NCBI RefSeq assembly: GCF_003576645.1
Contig: NC_044917.1
Span: forward strand, 22,846,160-22,910,159
DNA: 64,000 bases
DNA from: Ipomoea triloba
Taxonomy: Eukaryota > Streptophyta > Magnoliopsida > Solanales > Convolvulaceae
Direction: 5' to 3'
Shown here piece by piece: positions 22,745 through 33,943 of the stretch (position 1 is its first letter; every line of letters starts with the position of its first letter). The notes beneath the pieces are model-generated. The model worked only from the letters and a program-made list of their open reading frames with translations, did not search any database and was not told the origin of the DNA. Position numbers and translations under genes: made by a program.

Positions 22745-22850
22745 GAATGCAACAACAACTCGTAAGGCGGAGATGTACTCGTTCTTCTTCCTCATGATGT
22801 ACTTAGCTTCGATCCTTGCAGGTTTCCCGTTGACAAACTTGTTCTGCCCT
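22745..22850 (-). pseudogene. coding-like fragment in MULE, unrecognised
   Basis: The minus strand reads KFVNGKPARIEAKYIMRKKN then EYISALRVV without stops and with gene-like codon composition. No family is recognised. Opposite orientation to the fragment at 22325 suggests a separate capture. Confidence 0.35.
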
Positions 22851-23184
22851 TGTTTAATTCAACTAAATGGTATTTTCTTGATTTTGGCAAATAGCAGGAA
22901 TTCATCCAGAGAACTGTCATTTTCTAAAGACTGACTCATCTATATGCTCTTTCTCCCAACTCACTCCGTGAAGCGTTATCCCAAGACTTAGCCACTGGTC
23001 TAATCCCCTTCTTCTTGTGTGTTACCGTAAGAAATAACGTGAAATAAAGTAGGCAGAGCATGTTCTTCTTTTCCTAAATTCCAGATTTGTACGTATTCTG
23101 AACTTTCATCCCTCACGTCTACGACTCCGTCCCTCTCGTCGGCAAGCAGAGCAGCGGCGGGATTCAACGGACGGCGTCGGCAGG

Positions 23185-24088
23185 TAGGGGTGAGCAAAAA
23201 ATCAAGACCGACCGAAAAACCGACGGCCGATAACCGAACCGACCGAAAATTTTGGTTTTCGGTTGGTTATCGGTTATTGACTTTAAAAAAAAATCGGTCA
23301 TTTCGGTTTTTTGGTCGGTTATCGGTTTTGGACCCAAAAAAATATAACTGACCGAAAAACCGAAGAAGATGTCCATACATTTTGACTTAGCCCATTACTT
23401 TTCTGCTATATATTAGCTCAATACTAAATTACACTATAAGTTTTAAATATAAAATACTAAAATAACATAGCCAGCTAGTGCATTACGTATGTGTACTGTG
23501 TACAAGAAATCATTCTTATCAAAATGCATTTGTCATTGATTATAGAATATGTTTTGGTTTAGTGGTTACAAAATATATATGTATGCAGTATGTAAGAATG
23601 ATTTTGTAACCAGTTGCATACTGCAATTTGTAACCAGTATGTAAATAATTAAGGTCTATGTATGCAGTATGTAACTATCAAAATATATTCTGTATGCAGT
23701 ATGTAACTAATAACTATGGTCTATTTATTATTTATGTATGCAATATGTAAGTTATATAACTACGAACTGTGACTTTGGAGTGTGGACATTGCAACTTTGG
23801 ATATTTAATTTTGAAATGTTTATGTGATTGACTATTTTAACTAGTAATATGTTTTTAGTGTTTAAATTTTTGAGTTTAGACAAAAAATTTTGAGAAATTT
23901 CAGCCCGTAACATAATTAAGTTCGGTTAAATATAACCGACCGTAACCGACCGAAAATTTCGATTTTCGGTCGGTTCGGTTATGAGCATTGGTTCGGTTAT
24001 TTCGGTCGGTTATAGGAAGGGTACAAAATTTTCAGTTATTTCGGTTATTAACCGAAAACCGACCGAAACCGACCGATGCTTACCCCTA
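23185..24088. mobile_element. non-autonomous hAT element with perfect 8-bp target duplication
   Basis: Ends TAGGGGTGAGCA and TGCTTACCCCTA (11 of 12 bases inverted) are flanked exactly by TCGGCAGG (23177-23184 and 24089-24096). An 8-bp duplication is characteristic of hAT elements. Subterminal regions are packed with ACCGA/TCGGT words in both orientations (23210-23360 and 23935-24080). The interior is AT-rich, without transposase, and includes the repeated phrase GTATGCAGTATGTAA (23580-23710). It is nested in the MULE, hence younger than it. Confidence 0.92.
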
Positions 24089-24096
24089 TCGGCAGG

Positions 24097-24412
24097 CAGA
24101 GCAGCGGCGAAACTCTGGTTCTCCATGCAGCAGCAGCAACAGCAACGCGAATCCACCCTCTGTTCCGGCAAGCAACGCAACAGCTATGGTGGAGCTACCT
24201 CTCGTCTCCATGAAAGTCTCCTATGTTCTTCGCGGTGGCAATAGAGGATTCCGACGGCAGCTTTGAGACCTCCTCCGACGTTTTCCCGTTCGTGGAGTAG
24301 CCCTCCGGCGAGTGAAGCTTCCGGCAGTGGCAATCGAATGGTGGTTCGTGAAGTAGCCCTCCGGCGTTTTCCCGTTCGTGAAGTAATGGTGGCTGCTCCC
24401 ATTTTAATTTAT
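24097..24412. pseudogene. GC-rich gene-like segment of the MULE, right part
   Basis: Continuation of the sequence interrupted by the hAT element: AGAGCAGCGGCG occurs both at 23146 and 24098, on either side of it. It encodes a CAG-rich stretch (Gln run) and overlapping frames of 60-90 codons on both strands. CCGACGTTTTCCCGTTCGTG and GTAGCCCTCCGGCG are repeated at 24275-24310 and 24350-24380. No protein family is identified. Confidence 0.4.
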
Positions 24413-24624
24413 GGAGGAAATTGGGGTAAAATTGAGTGGGTGTTGTGAAATTACCCAATTGCCCATTGTGTTAACACTAGTTAGAGCCAAATTTGACCGG
24501 AGGACAACATTGACTAAAGTTTAACGTTATTAGGGACCCAATTAACTAAAATTGACAATGGGGGACAACATTGCAGATCGGGTAACAACTGGAGGACCAA
24601 AAATGCGATTTTCCCTAAAATGAA

Positions 24625-25590
24625 TTATTTATAAATTTGGAAATAATAAAATAAACAATATTTTGAAAATTTATAAATAAGAAGTATAAAAACATACAAA
24701 CTTTTTGAACACCATGATTAAGGGTAGGGCTGCAAATGAGTCTAGCCGTTTGTGAGTCGTTCAGTCAAAACTCGACTCGAGTTCAAATTTTAGGCTCGTG
24801 ACTCGTTGAGCCGCTCGCGAGGCATATATATATATATATATATAGTTCAATTCGAGCCGATCTTCGACTCGAGCTGAATTGATAAATTTTGGTTAATTAA
24901 TCTTTAAGTAAAATATATCAATTTGATTATCACTTAAGAATTTTGATTAACCGTTAATTCAATTTAAACGTGTCGGTTAACCAAATTAATTGTATTGCAT
25001 GTGTGTGTGTATATATATGTGTGTGCGCGCATGTGTACTTGAATTATTATTCTTTTATAATTTATAAATCATATTATTAAACTAGATTTTTAATTTTTAT
25101 AATTTATATATTGATGTAATAAGGATTTTTATAATGTGAAAATTTTAATTAAAAATTTACATTTATAAAATTTAAAGATTTTTAAATTTGCCTGAAATAT
25201 TCATGTTAATAGGTTAATCAATTGATTAACCAAAATTTTTTTGTTTCCTTGATTCAAATATATAACTTTTAGTTTGATTAACAATTAAAACATTTTACAA
25301 ATTCAATTTAATTATTAACCAAATTAATCAAATAAACACTCCTAATCGTGATGCACTGCCACATTCCAGTCAAGTTAATTGCAGTTTTAATATTTCAATG
25401 AATTTTTTTTTTTACTTTTAATTATTGAGTTTTTTTTTAAAAGAATAAATTTGATATTCGATTATTAAAAAGTATCGTTTTTAATTTTTCCATAACTTTT
25501 CATAATAATGGATCAAATGAGTATGAATTGTACAGCGCAAATTGTCTTTCTCGTGATTTAATGAATTAAGTTTTTATTCTAAAAAAAAAA
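24625..25590. other. AT-rich intergenic sequence, possible hAT terminus
   Basis: AGGGCTGCAAATGAGTCTAG (24727) followed by GAGTCG/CGACTCGAG words resembles the left end of a hAT-type MITE, but no right end is found. (TA)n at 24826-24843 and (TG)n near 25000. No gene. Confidence 0.45.
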
Positions 25591-25599
25591 TGAATTGTA

Positions 25600-26100
25600 C
25601 AGCGCAATTTATATCATGGATCAGGGCCCACATAGTATTATGAACCATAGATTGAAATAACGAGATACATAATTTATACTCGTAAGATACAAAATTTTAT
25701 AACACAAAACACAAAAAATTATAACACAAGACACATAGCATAGTATTATGGACCTAGCTAAATTGAAAAGATGAGGTACATAATTCATATTCATAAGGTA
25801 CAGAATTTCATAACACAAGACACAAAAAATCATAACACAATACACATACATATGTTATATATTTATTTATTTTTTAAATTTAACTTAGGTACATAATTTG
25901 TGTTTATAGGCACTAAATTCATACAAAACTAAATTGCTAATTTGTACTAGGTACAAAATTCATATCCATAAATGATAAAAATTCATAACACAAGACACAA
26001 GAGTCATAACACAAAACAGAAACACATGAACCAAGATTCATAGTGCAGTGTGAGGCAAATTATTGTGTGGATTACGGTTCAAAATATCGTTGTGAATATT
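25600..26100. repeat. repeat-rich element remnant (ATAACACAAGACACA repeats)
   Basis: Units containing GGTACATAATTCATATTCAT and ATAACACAAGACACAAAAAA recur at about 25650, 25770, 25890 and 25980. The block begins CATGGATCAGGGCCCACATA and ends near TGTGTGGATTACGGTTC, similar in theme to the ends of the element at 16024. Probably a decayed inverted-repeat transposon. Confidence 0.5.
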
Positions 26101-26144
26101 ATGAGTAAAAATAATGTAAATTATGTGCTATAATAATATAAATT

Positions 26145-26335
26145 ATAACCTAATCGGGTAGTTCAAGTGGAAAGTGAGTTTTTCTGTGAGAAAGAATTTC
26201 GGGAGAACCCGAGTTCATTCTCACAAGTGACGATTTCTCCTGGGGCGAACACGGGTGGACCCGGACCGCTAAATGGACGGAGAACCCGGTGGTCCACGCA
26301 ATAACCATCGACGGTGTGAACCCTGGTTCCTACTT
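26145..26335 (+). mobile_element. tRNA-derived SINE
   Basis: An A-box match TAGTTCAAGTGG (26159-26170) and a weaker B-box-like GAGTTCATTC (about 26211) lie about 40 bases apart, followed by a GC-rich body (GGGTGGACCCGGACCGCTAA) and ending near CCTAGTATAATGATGGGCTG. This is the layout of a tRNA-related plant SINE. Confidence 0.6.
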
Positions 26336-26414
26336 CCTAGTATAATGATGGGCTGTACAATGATTCAAACTTGAAAAATGTAGTTTTGGGCTTTAGCTTT
26401 CAACGCCAAAGAAA

Positions 26415-28380
26415 ATGTCACGGGCCTTGGTCCACTCTTCGTTACACTATCCCCGTTCACTACATCTCTTCTCCCGCTCCATTCCTTCCCCCCGGACTTC
26501 TCTTTTCACCGGCGAAGCTACCGGGCAATCGCCGGCGACCGGCTGCGGGCAGCAATCTCTGACAATCATCAACTGGTAAGCCTCTCTTTTCTCTGTATTC
26601 ATACCTCGAGGTCCACACTTATACTGTTTACAACTCTACAACATTTCTCTCTCGCCGCCGCCATTCTCTTTCTTCCTTCCTTCTCTCCCTCTCTCCGACT
26701 ATACAGTTGTAAATCGAAGATCCGAACTTTGTTCTGTTATGTTCTGTCGAGCTTTTGCTTCTCCTAAGTCCTAAATAAATAGAAAATCCATATAGGGAGT
26801 GAAAAGAGGGGGGTTCTGATGAAATCGAATAAAATTATTTTCATTTTTCGGAGCAGTGTGAAGTGACTCAAACGTTTGATAATGTTCTTCGGATGAAATT
26901 CTATTCAACTACTTTCATCTTAGACAAAAATGTAAGCAGGAGCTATTTGATTCTGTTCATCTCTTAATAATTAATATTAACCTTTTGTCTGTTTGTTTGT
27001 TATAATGGAAATTTCAAGCAATTCATTGAGAACAACCAAAACCTAGTTCATCCTGCATATGCAAATGTGAAAACTATATATGTTGATCCTTAAATTATTT
27101 GGCCTTGGAATTGATATTAATCCCCTGCAAACCCTAATATTACAGAGCTTGAAACAAGAGTAGAGTTAACCAAAGCACAAATAAATGATGGGTTGATGAA
27201 ATCTTCACTCAAAGACAATAATCCATTTGTTTCCTTCTGGATTGACACTGCTTATCCTTTTAACATATCTAATGCTGTTTTGGAGTGTCTTGAATTCCTT
27301 TTGCTGCTTAGTCTTTGTCTTGCATTCTATACTCATTTTCCTTGTTTCTTCCTGCTTGCCACATTGATTCAATCACCATTAACAGGACTGGTATGCCCCT
27401 TTCGTTGTCTGGTTAGAGTAGTTGCCTAATCCAAGTTTTGGATTTTTAGACAAACATATATGATGTTCGGATGCCAGAAATCATTAACGTTTCTTCATAT
27501 GCTCAAACTGTGGATTAATCATCATGATGTTGTTGAACAAAAATCAAGATGATCTCTGGATTAAGTATTGTCCGTTCATTAGTTTCATTTTATAGGCATA
27601 TTGTACATTTAGATTTAGTAGTAACAGGGAAGTGCTATAGAAGGTACTGATGAAGATATTAAGTTATTAATCATAACTAGTTGTTGGTAAAACATTATAA
27701 GTTACCATGGAGATTATGTAGTTTATAAGTATGATCAATATATTAGAGTAATTGGTAAGATTACTTCACACATTGCCATTTTAAAGACATGAACATAAAT
27801 GTTTTTAATGTGGTATTGTTTTAGTTTCCAATCTAGAGGAGTAAAGAATTCAAAATCTGAAGTTTGGAAAGGCTTTAAGAGGACTGGAATCAACCTTCAG
27901 AAGGGCTCTATAATAGCTCAAATGGAAATGGAGCCGTCAGCATCAGCTTCCTCCAAAGCTGCAGCAGAGGATTTAATCTCCACTGCCTCAGCTACTAACA
28001 GCAATGCCACAGGCTCGTCGGTTGAGGAGGTGGTTGTTCAGTATGTGGTGTTGAGAAGAGATCTGATAGACACATGGCCACTGGGAAGCATTGTTACGCA
28101 GGGCTGCCATGCTGCCGTTGCTGCAATTTGGTCCAATAAGGAGGACCCTGTCACCCTCCAGTATTGTGCCCCTGCCAATCTTGACTCTATGCACAAGGTA
28201 ACACTGGAAGTTAAAGGTGAAGCCCAGATATTAAACTTGTCTGGAAAACTAAAAGAAGGCGGCATTGCTCATAAATTGTGGATTGAACAACCAGAGAATA
28301 TCCCTACCTGTCTTGCGACGAAACCTTATCCAAAATCACTCGTATCGTCATTCTTCAAAAAGCTAAAGCTCTGTAAGTGA
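26415..28380 (+). CDS. PTRHD1-like PTH2-domain protein with putative organelle leader
   Basis: Proposed join of 26415-26575 and 27825-28380 (238 residues). Intron 26576-27824 has GTAAGC and TGTTTTAG sites, and the frame is continuous across them. The certain part starts at the internal Met at 27922. It has a low-complexity Ala/Ser stretch, then YVVLRRDLIDTWPLGSIVTQ, GCHAAVAAIW, HKLWIEQPENIPTCLATKPYPKS and a C-terminus FFKKLKLCK, matching the PTRHD1 branch of the peptidyl-tRNA hydrolase 2 fold. PTH2 enzymes free peptides from tRNA; activity of the PTRHD1 branch is not well established. The leader from 26415 (MSRALVHSSLHYPRSLHLFS) is rich in Ser, Arg and His and nearly free of acidic residues, as in mitochondrial or plastid presequences. 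The domain call is firm; the leader exon is inference. Confidence 0.85.
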
Positions 28381-28601
28381 AAACCTTCTCCCAACTTGAT
28401 GAATGTGAAGCTGCCATTTGATCTTGTTTTGTATTTTTCATGGCCTGGCCCATGAACGTTTTTGGTTTTATTTTGTAAGTTTTTGTCACCTGAATTTATC
28501 TCTTGTGACAAATTTTATATACTGAAACAATGAAGAAGAATTCTTTACTTTTGACAGTCCTTTTTACCATATGATGTTCATATTTTCATTTTTTTTACCA
28601 T

Positions 28602-29157
28602 TGATAGCGTAAATGAGACCGGGGGTTACGACTACGCTACAAATATGCATGTTGTGAATAAGTAAAAGAGGACACTCGGTTTATTGGTCGGTCGGCCAGC
28701 CTATCAAGTGACAATTGAGCGGTCCAAGGCTATGTTGTATTACAAGTGGAGTAGATTACAATGTAAAGTAAATCACAAGTGGTGTCATGTTATAGCGTAT
28801 TGAATATGACAAATGAGGGTGGAGGGGGGGGGGGTGTGGTGTAACCATCCTATTTATACTAACTTGGCTATGCATTTAATGCTTTCATATGCAAGTGGCT
28901 TGACGTGGTGCACTCTTGTTTGTTTGGTCAAACGGTCGCCCCCCAACTTGTGTAGGTTATTGTTTGAGATGACAGAGCCGTTATTCCTGCAAGTTGTTAG
29001 CCGCCCCACCTGCAAACGCAAGTGGGCTTCCTTTATTTGTAGTGCGAGCTAAACTTCCCAACTTGTGGAGTGCGTCACACCGTAGGTCGACCATTGACCT
29101 CAGGCGGACTGGTTGGATGGTGCTCCATTGGGGCGATTCCACGGGTGACCCGAGAAC
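28602..29157 (-). repeat. 3' LTR of the Tat element, truncated
   Basis: Matches 43199-44040 through shared stretches such as CATTTAATGCTT, CAAGTGGCTTGACGTGGTGC (CAAGTGACTTGACGTGGTGC in the other), GACAGAGCCGTTATTCCTG and CATTGGGGCGATTCCAC. It contains a poly-G tract (28822-28832) and a TATTTATACTAA TATA-like box. The last part, equivalent to 44041-44174, is missing where a TAGGGGTGGGCATTTCGG sequence begins. Confidence 0.88.
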
Positions 29158-29960
29158 TAGGGGTGGGCATTTCGGTCTTTGGTTCGGTTTTTTTTTTTTT
29201 TTGAAAAAATTAAACCATTCGGTTTCGATTCGGATTTACTTCGGTTCGGTTTTGGTTCGGCTTTAGACCCTCGAATGTCAACATTTCTTAATTTTTCGAA
29301 CATACTACCAAATAATACATATTTATATAATCAATATCCAAAATCTAAACATTATATAACATAATAGCAAATCAAAGTTCAAATATACAACTAAAGTACT
29401 AAGTACTAATTAGTAATTACCAAGCATCACATAGTTCAAAACCAATGTTCAAACACTACAAGCATGAAACATCACATAGTTCAAATCCAATGTTCAAACT
29501 TCAAAGATTACAAACTTGAAACATCACATATCCTAAATCCAAAGTCTAATACCAACATAAGAATTCAAACACAATCAACATATCCAAACTTTAATACCAA
29601 CATAGCAATTCAAAGTTCAAACACAATCAACATAGCAATCCAAATTCCAAAGTCATATCTTGTTCAGTTGTTCATCACTTCATCTATCATCATAGATCAA
29701 TATCATGATGTTGCTCTGCTGATTTGCGGATCTCTGTACAACAAAACAAAAGGAAAAAAAACACAATAAATAATAAAATATTAAAGCATAAAATAATATA
29801 GTATATACTATACATAAATTCATAATAAAATATAGAATTGTCACTTACCTTCTACAAAATAAGAAGTCAGATCAGCACAAGAACAGGGTCGGCCTCTTGA
29901 AAACAAGGTTCAAACATAATCAAAACGAATTAACAATCAAAAGAAGTCCAAAACAGAAGA
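29158..29960. mobile_element. hAT-like insertion, one end only
   Basis: TAGGGGTGGGCATTTCGG followed by GGTTCGG/TTCGGTTC words is a typical hAT-MITE end. The interior (29290-29700) holds dispersed copies of CATCACATAGTTCAAA, TTCAAACACAATCAACATA and AATACCAACATA. No complementary right end is visible, so the extent is approximate. Confidence 0.45.
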
Positions 29961-30500
29961 CAAATCAACAACCTAAGGGCCCTGGTTAGTGGATGCAACG
30001 GTAGAGGGGTCGACCAGATCTGTTAGAGGGTCGGAAAACAGTTCTGAGCCGAGTGGTGCTATATCCGCAGGTAGTACAGCGCGGACTTGTTCCCAATCAT
30101 CCAGAAGGGCTTCCTCCAAAGACTAGTGTAGAGTGTTTTGCATGGCCCTTTTTCCCTAATAGAAACCCTAAGCAGTCATTCTCTGAAGCATCTTCGATCC
30201 CACTGGATTACATCGCTATGCTTGAAATAAGGGAAGAGCAACTTCCTCGGAAGTACAATTGGTTGAGACCAGGTCGGTTGGTCGGGAAGTAGAGTGGCGA
30301 TGACATCCTAATGGACCTTATCGGAGCCCGAATTTTGCCTCAAAGCCCTCAACTGATCGTCCTTTTCCTTCGACACGTCATTGAGTTTTCTTAGCTTTTC
30401 TTCACGCTCCATACTAGCAACCTGGCATGTGCACAATCGGATACAGTGGAAACAGAAGACAAATCAACAACATAAGGGCCCTAGTTAGTGGATGCAACGG
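29950..30500 (-). other. Tat 3' region with a 50-bp direct repeat
   Basis: ACAGAAGACAAATCAACAAC plus AAGGGCCCTGGTTAGTGGAT occurs at about 29952-30002 and again at about 30450-30500. Between them the minus strand has a short coiled-coil-like frame starting at 30413 (MEREEKLRKLNDVSKEKDDQ). Probably part of the Tat element's non-coding or extra-ORF region; no function assigned. Confidence 0.35.
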
Positions 30501-30622
30501 TACCACCCGATCTAAACGCCTTGATAACCTGATGTTTGTTTTACAAAACACGTCAACTTGGTTGCAAAAAATCCACTTTAGAAGTTAAGTAGGGTTAGTG
30601 ATCTTTAGCCATACAAAGTACC

Positions 30623-31885
30623 TAGTGGGTAAGGTTTAGAAGGTCATTTGTTCAATGCCAACTTAATGGTAGAGACGAGTGATAAATGATGATAACCACT
30701 TGGTTGACTGGGCAAAACCATGCCGGTAGGGCTGGGATAACTCAACTGGATAAAACCTCGACCGAAAAGGCCGAGAGACAACAAGTAAATTTAATCACAC
30801 ACTCGACCAGGCAAGACCGTGTAGGATGGGGTAGAGTAACTCAACTGGACAAAATCTCAAACGAAAAGGTCGGGAGAGAACAAGTAAACTTAATCACACA
30901 CTCAACCGGGTAAGACCGTGCAGCTAGGGTCAGAATAACTTTTATAAATATTATTTTTATTGTTAATTTATGCAAATTATTTTTTTAATTCATTTACAAT
31001 TTTGGTTAGTTTTGTATATTCTTTTATTTATTTTAAGAGTTAATTACCAAAATGGTCCCTCGATTATTGCAAAATTACCAATTTGGTCCTCAACAATTTT
31101 TCGTGACCAATTAAGTCCCTCGACTTTGAAGAATTTAACCAATTTGGTCCTTCGTTTATTTTTCCGTTAAACATTCGTTAAACCGGGACCAAATTGGTAA
31201 TTAATTTTCACTGAAATGGTCCCTTGACTATAGCAAAATTACCAATTTGGTCCTCAACAATTTTTCGTGACCAATTAAGTCCCTCGACTTTGAAGAATTT
31301 AACCAATTTGGTCCCTATTTAACGGATGTTTAACGGCAAAATAAACGGAGGATCAAATTGGTTAAATTTTTCAAAGTCGAGAGACTTAATTAGGCACGAG
31401 GTCACGAAAAATTGTTGAGGACCAAATTGGTAATTTTGCAATAATCGAGGGACCATTTTGGTAATTAACTCTTAAAATAAATAAAAGAATATACAAAACT
31501 AACCAAAATTGTAAATGAATTAAAAAAATAATTTGCATAAATTAACAATAAAAATAATATTTATAAAAGTTATTCTGACCCTAGCTGCACGGTCTTACCC
31601 GGTTGAGTGTGTGATTAAGTTTACTTGTTCTCTCCCGACCTTTTCGTTTGAGATTTTGTCCAGTTGAGTTACTCTACCCCATCCTACACGGTCTTGCCTG
31701 GTCGAGTGTGTGATTAAATTTACTTGTTGTCTCTCGGCCTTTTCGGTCGAGGTTTTATCCAGTTGAGTTATCCCAGCCCTACCGGCATGGTTTTGCCCAG
31801 TCAACCAAGTGGTTATCATCATTTATCACTCGTCTCTACCATTAAGTTGGCATTGAACAAATGACCTTCTAAACCTTACCCACTA
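30623..31885. repeat. large palindrome ending at an N
   Basis: Arms are mirrored about position 31254: 30623-31090 equals the reverse complement of 31418-31885, including identical 75-codon frames at 30686-30913 (+) and 31595-31822 (-). The central 300 bases mirror only imperfectly and contain inverted ACCAAATTGGT words. The right arm stops exactly at the single N (31886). Such a structure is very likely an assembly foldback. Confidence 0.9.
30700..30940. repeat. tandem repeat array in the Tat 3' tail
   Basis: A unit of about 90 bp with AACTCAACTGGA, GAGACAACAAGTAA and TTTAATCACACACTCGACC is present about two and a half times. Further copies continue at 35212-35340, beyond the insertion 30941-35210. 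Tandem arrays before the 3' LTR are common in Tat elements. Confidence 0.75.
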
Positions 31886-31886
31886 N

Positions 31887-33943
31887 ATTCCGTTCAATAC
31901 TTCAATCAATTCTCTCAAGGGTTACATTTGTTGAAGATTACGTTGCTATGACGTCCAATTCTCTAGTTCGCGTTAATTGACCAGCGTTACGTCTCTCTCT
32001 TTTGTTGGCTTCGTTGACATGAAGGAGGGAGTCATTTCCATTTTTGGTCATACTGTTATTGGAGCATTGCCAATTTTAGTCCACTCCATTAATTTTTGCC
32101 ACATTGTGATCAGTCTTATTTAGTCCTTGTCACTTTTAGTCCACCGTTAAAATTTTCGTCAAATTACCGTCCAAAATAGCGGTATTTTTGGTCTTTTCAT
32201 GTTTTGGTCATCTCCTTGACCCTATGCAGTGGTTTTCCTTACACATTTTCATCCATTGAAGAGGTCCGGCGAAAGCCATGTGAGCCACGTTACAAAGCCA
32301 TGGCTTTTGCCGGACCTCTTCATTGGATGAAACTCTACAAGGAAAACAACTACAAAGGGTCAAGGAGATAACCAAAGCATGAAAAGACCAAAAATACCCT
32401 TATTTTGGACAGCAATTTGACGAAAATTTTAACGGTGGACTAAAAGTGGCAAGGACTCAATAAGACTGGTCACAATATAGCAAAAATTAATGAAGTGGAC
32501 TAAAATTGGCAATGCCCCAATAACAGTAGGACCAAAAATGGAAATGACTCTGAAGGAGGCAAGGGAATTATTAAATGGGCTTGAACTTGGGCCTAAAGCA
32601 CGGCTTGACTAAATAAAATAACTAATTGGGCTTAAGGCCAGACACCAAAATAACTAAACTAAACTAACATAACAATAATAAAAATACTAAAAGCCCAAAC
32701 AAAACTAATTATTAAAATAAGAGTTTATTACCGAAATGGTCTCTCGACTATTGTGAAATTACCAATTTGATTCTCGACAATTTTAATTAAGTCCCTCGAC
32801 TTTGAAGAATTTAACCAATTTGGTCCTTCGTTTATTTTTCCGTTAAACATTCGTTAAACCGGGACCAAATTGGTAATTTTGCTATAGTCAAGGGACCAAA
32901 TTGGTAATTAATTTTCACTGAAATGGTCCCTTGACTATAGCAAAATTACCAATTTGGTCCCTATTTAACGGATGTTTAACGGCAAAATAAACGGAGGATC
33001 AAATTGGTTAAATTTTTCAAAGTCGAGAGACTTAATTAGGCACGAAAAATTGTCGAGAATCAAATTGGTAATTTCACAATAGTCGAGAGACCATTTCGGT
33101 AATAAACTCTTATTTTAATAATTAGTTTTGTTTGGGCTTTTAGTATTTTTATTATTGTTATGTTAGTTTAGTTTAGTTATTTTGGTGTCTGGCCTTAAGC
33201 CCAATTAGTTATTTTATTTAGTCAAGCCGTGCTTTAGGCCCAAGTTCAAGCCCATTTAATAATTCCCTTGCCTCCTTCAGAGTCATTTCCATTTTTGGTC
33301 CTACTGTTATTGGGGCATTGCCAATTTTAGTCCACTTCATTAATTTTTGCTATATTGTGACCAGTCTTATTGAGTCCTTGCCACTTTTAGTCCACCGTTA
33401 AAATTTTCGTCAAATTGCTGTCCAAAATAAGGGTATTTTTGGTCTTTTCATGCTTTGGTTATCTCCTTGACCCTTTGTAGTTGTTTTCCTTGTAGAGTTT
33501 CATCCAATGAAGAGGTCCGGCAAAAGCCATGGCTTTGTAACGTGGCTCACATGGCTTTCGCCGGACCTCTTCAATGGATGAAAATGTGTAAGGAAAACCA
33601 CTGCATAGGGTCAAGGAGATGACCAAAACATGAAAAGACCAAAAATACCGCTATTTTGGACGGTAATTTGACGAAAATTTTAACGGTGGACTAAAAGTGA
33701 CAAGGACTAAATAAGACTGATCACAATGTGGCAAAAATTAATGGAGTGGACTAAAATTGGCAATGCTCCAATAACAGTATGACCAAAAATGGAAATGACT
33801 CCCTCCTTCATGTCAACGAAGCCAACAAAAGAGAGAGACGTAACGCTGGTCAATTAACGCGAACTAGAGAATTGGACGTCATAGCAACGTAATCTTCAAC
33901 AAATGTAACCCTTGAGAGAATTGATTGAAGTATTGAACGGAAT
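31887..33943. repeat. second large palindrome starting at the N
   Basis: Mirrored about 32915: 31887-32720 equals the reverse complement of 33110-33943. It contains two mirror copies of a foldback MITE (32029-32550 and 33280-33801). The centre (32730-33110) is a foldback sequence with TTACCGAAATGGTC ends, the same family as at the centre of the neighbouring palindrome. Confidence 0.9.
32029..32550. mobile_element. foldback MITE with 9-bp target duplication (mirror copy 33280-33801)
   Basis: Ends GAGTCATTTCCATTTTTGGT and the inverted counterpart, arms about 250 bp, centre around 32295 with GAAGAGGTCCGGC / GCCGGACCTCTTC. The 9-bp TGAAGGAGG flanks both sides exactly (32020-32028 and 32551-32559), indicating a MULE-type MITE. 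The copy at 33280-33801 is the palindromic image of the same locus. Confidence 0.88.

Larger units (their letters stand above)
21958..24615. mobile_element. Pack-MULE-like element with perfect 9-bp target duplication
   Basis: Both ends begin GGGAAAATCGCA (left) and its complement TGCGATTTTCCC (right), with inverted arms about 200 bp long (21958-22165 and 24413-24615) sharing TTGTCCCCCATTGTCAATTT and CTAACTAGTGTTAACA. TAAAATGAA flanks it exactly on both sides (21949-21957 and 24616-24624). A 9-bp duplication with long terminal inverted repeats is diagnostic of Mutator-like elements. The interior has no transposase but carries gene-like GC-rich fragments, and it is interrupted by a hAT-type element (23185-24088). 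Intact length without that insertion and one duplication copy is about 1.75 kb. Confidence 0.9.

Noticed and set aside
27193..27429. 78-codon hydrophobic frame in the PTRHD1 intron
   Set aside because: It lacks splice context or homology and sits within an otherwise AT-rich intron.
30686..30913. 75-codon frame conserved perfectly in two places (also 31595-31822)
   Set aside because: Identity comes from the palindrome, and the sequence is the Tat tail tandem repeat; no protein family is seen.
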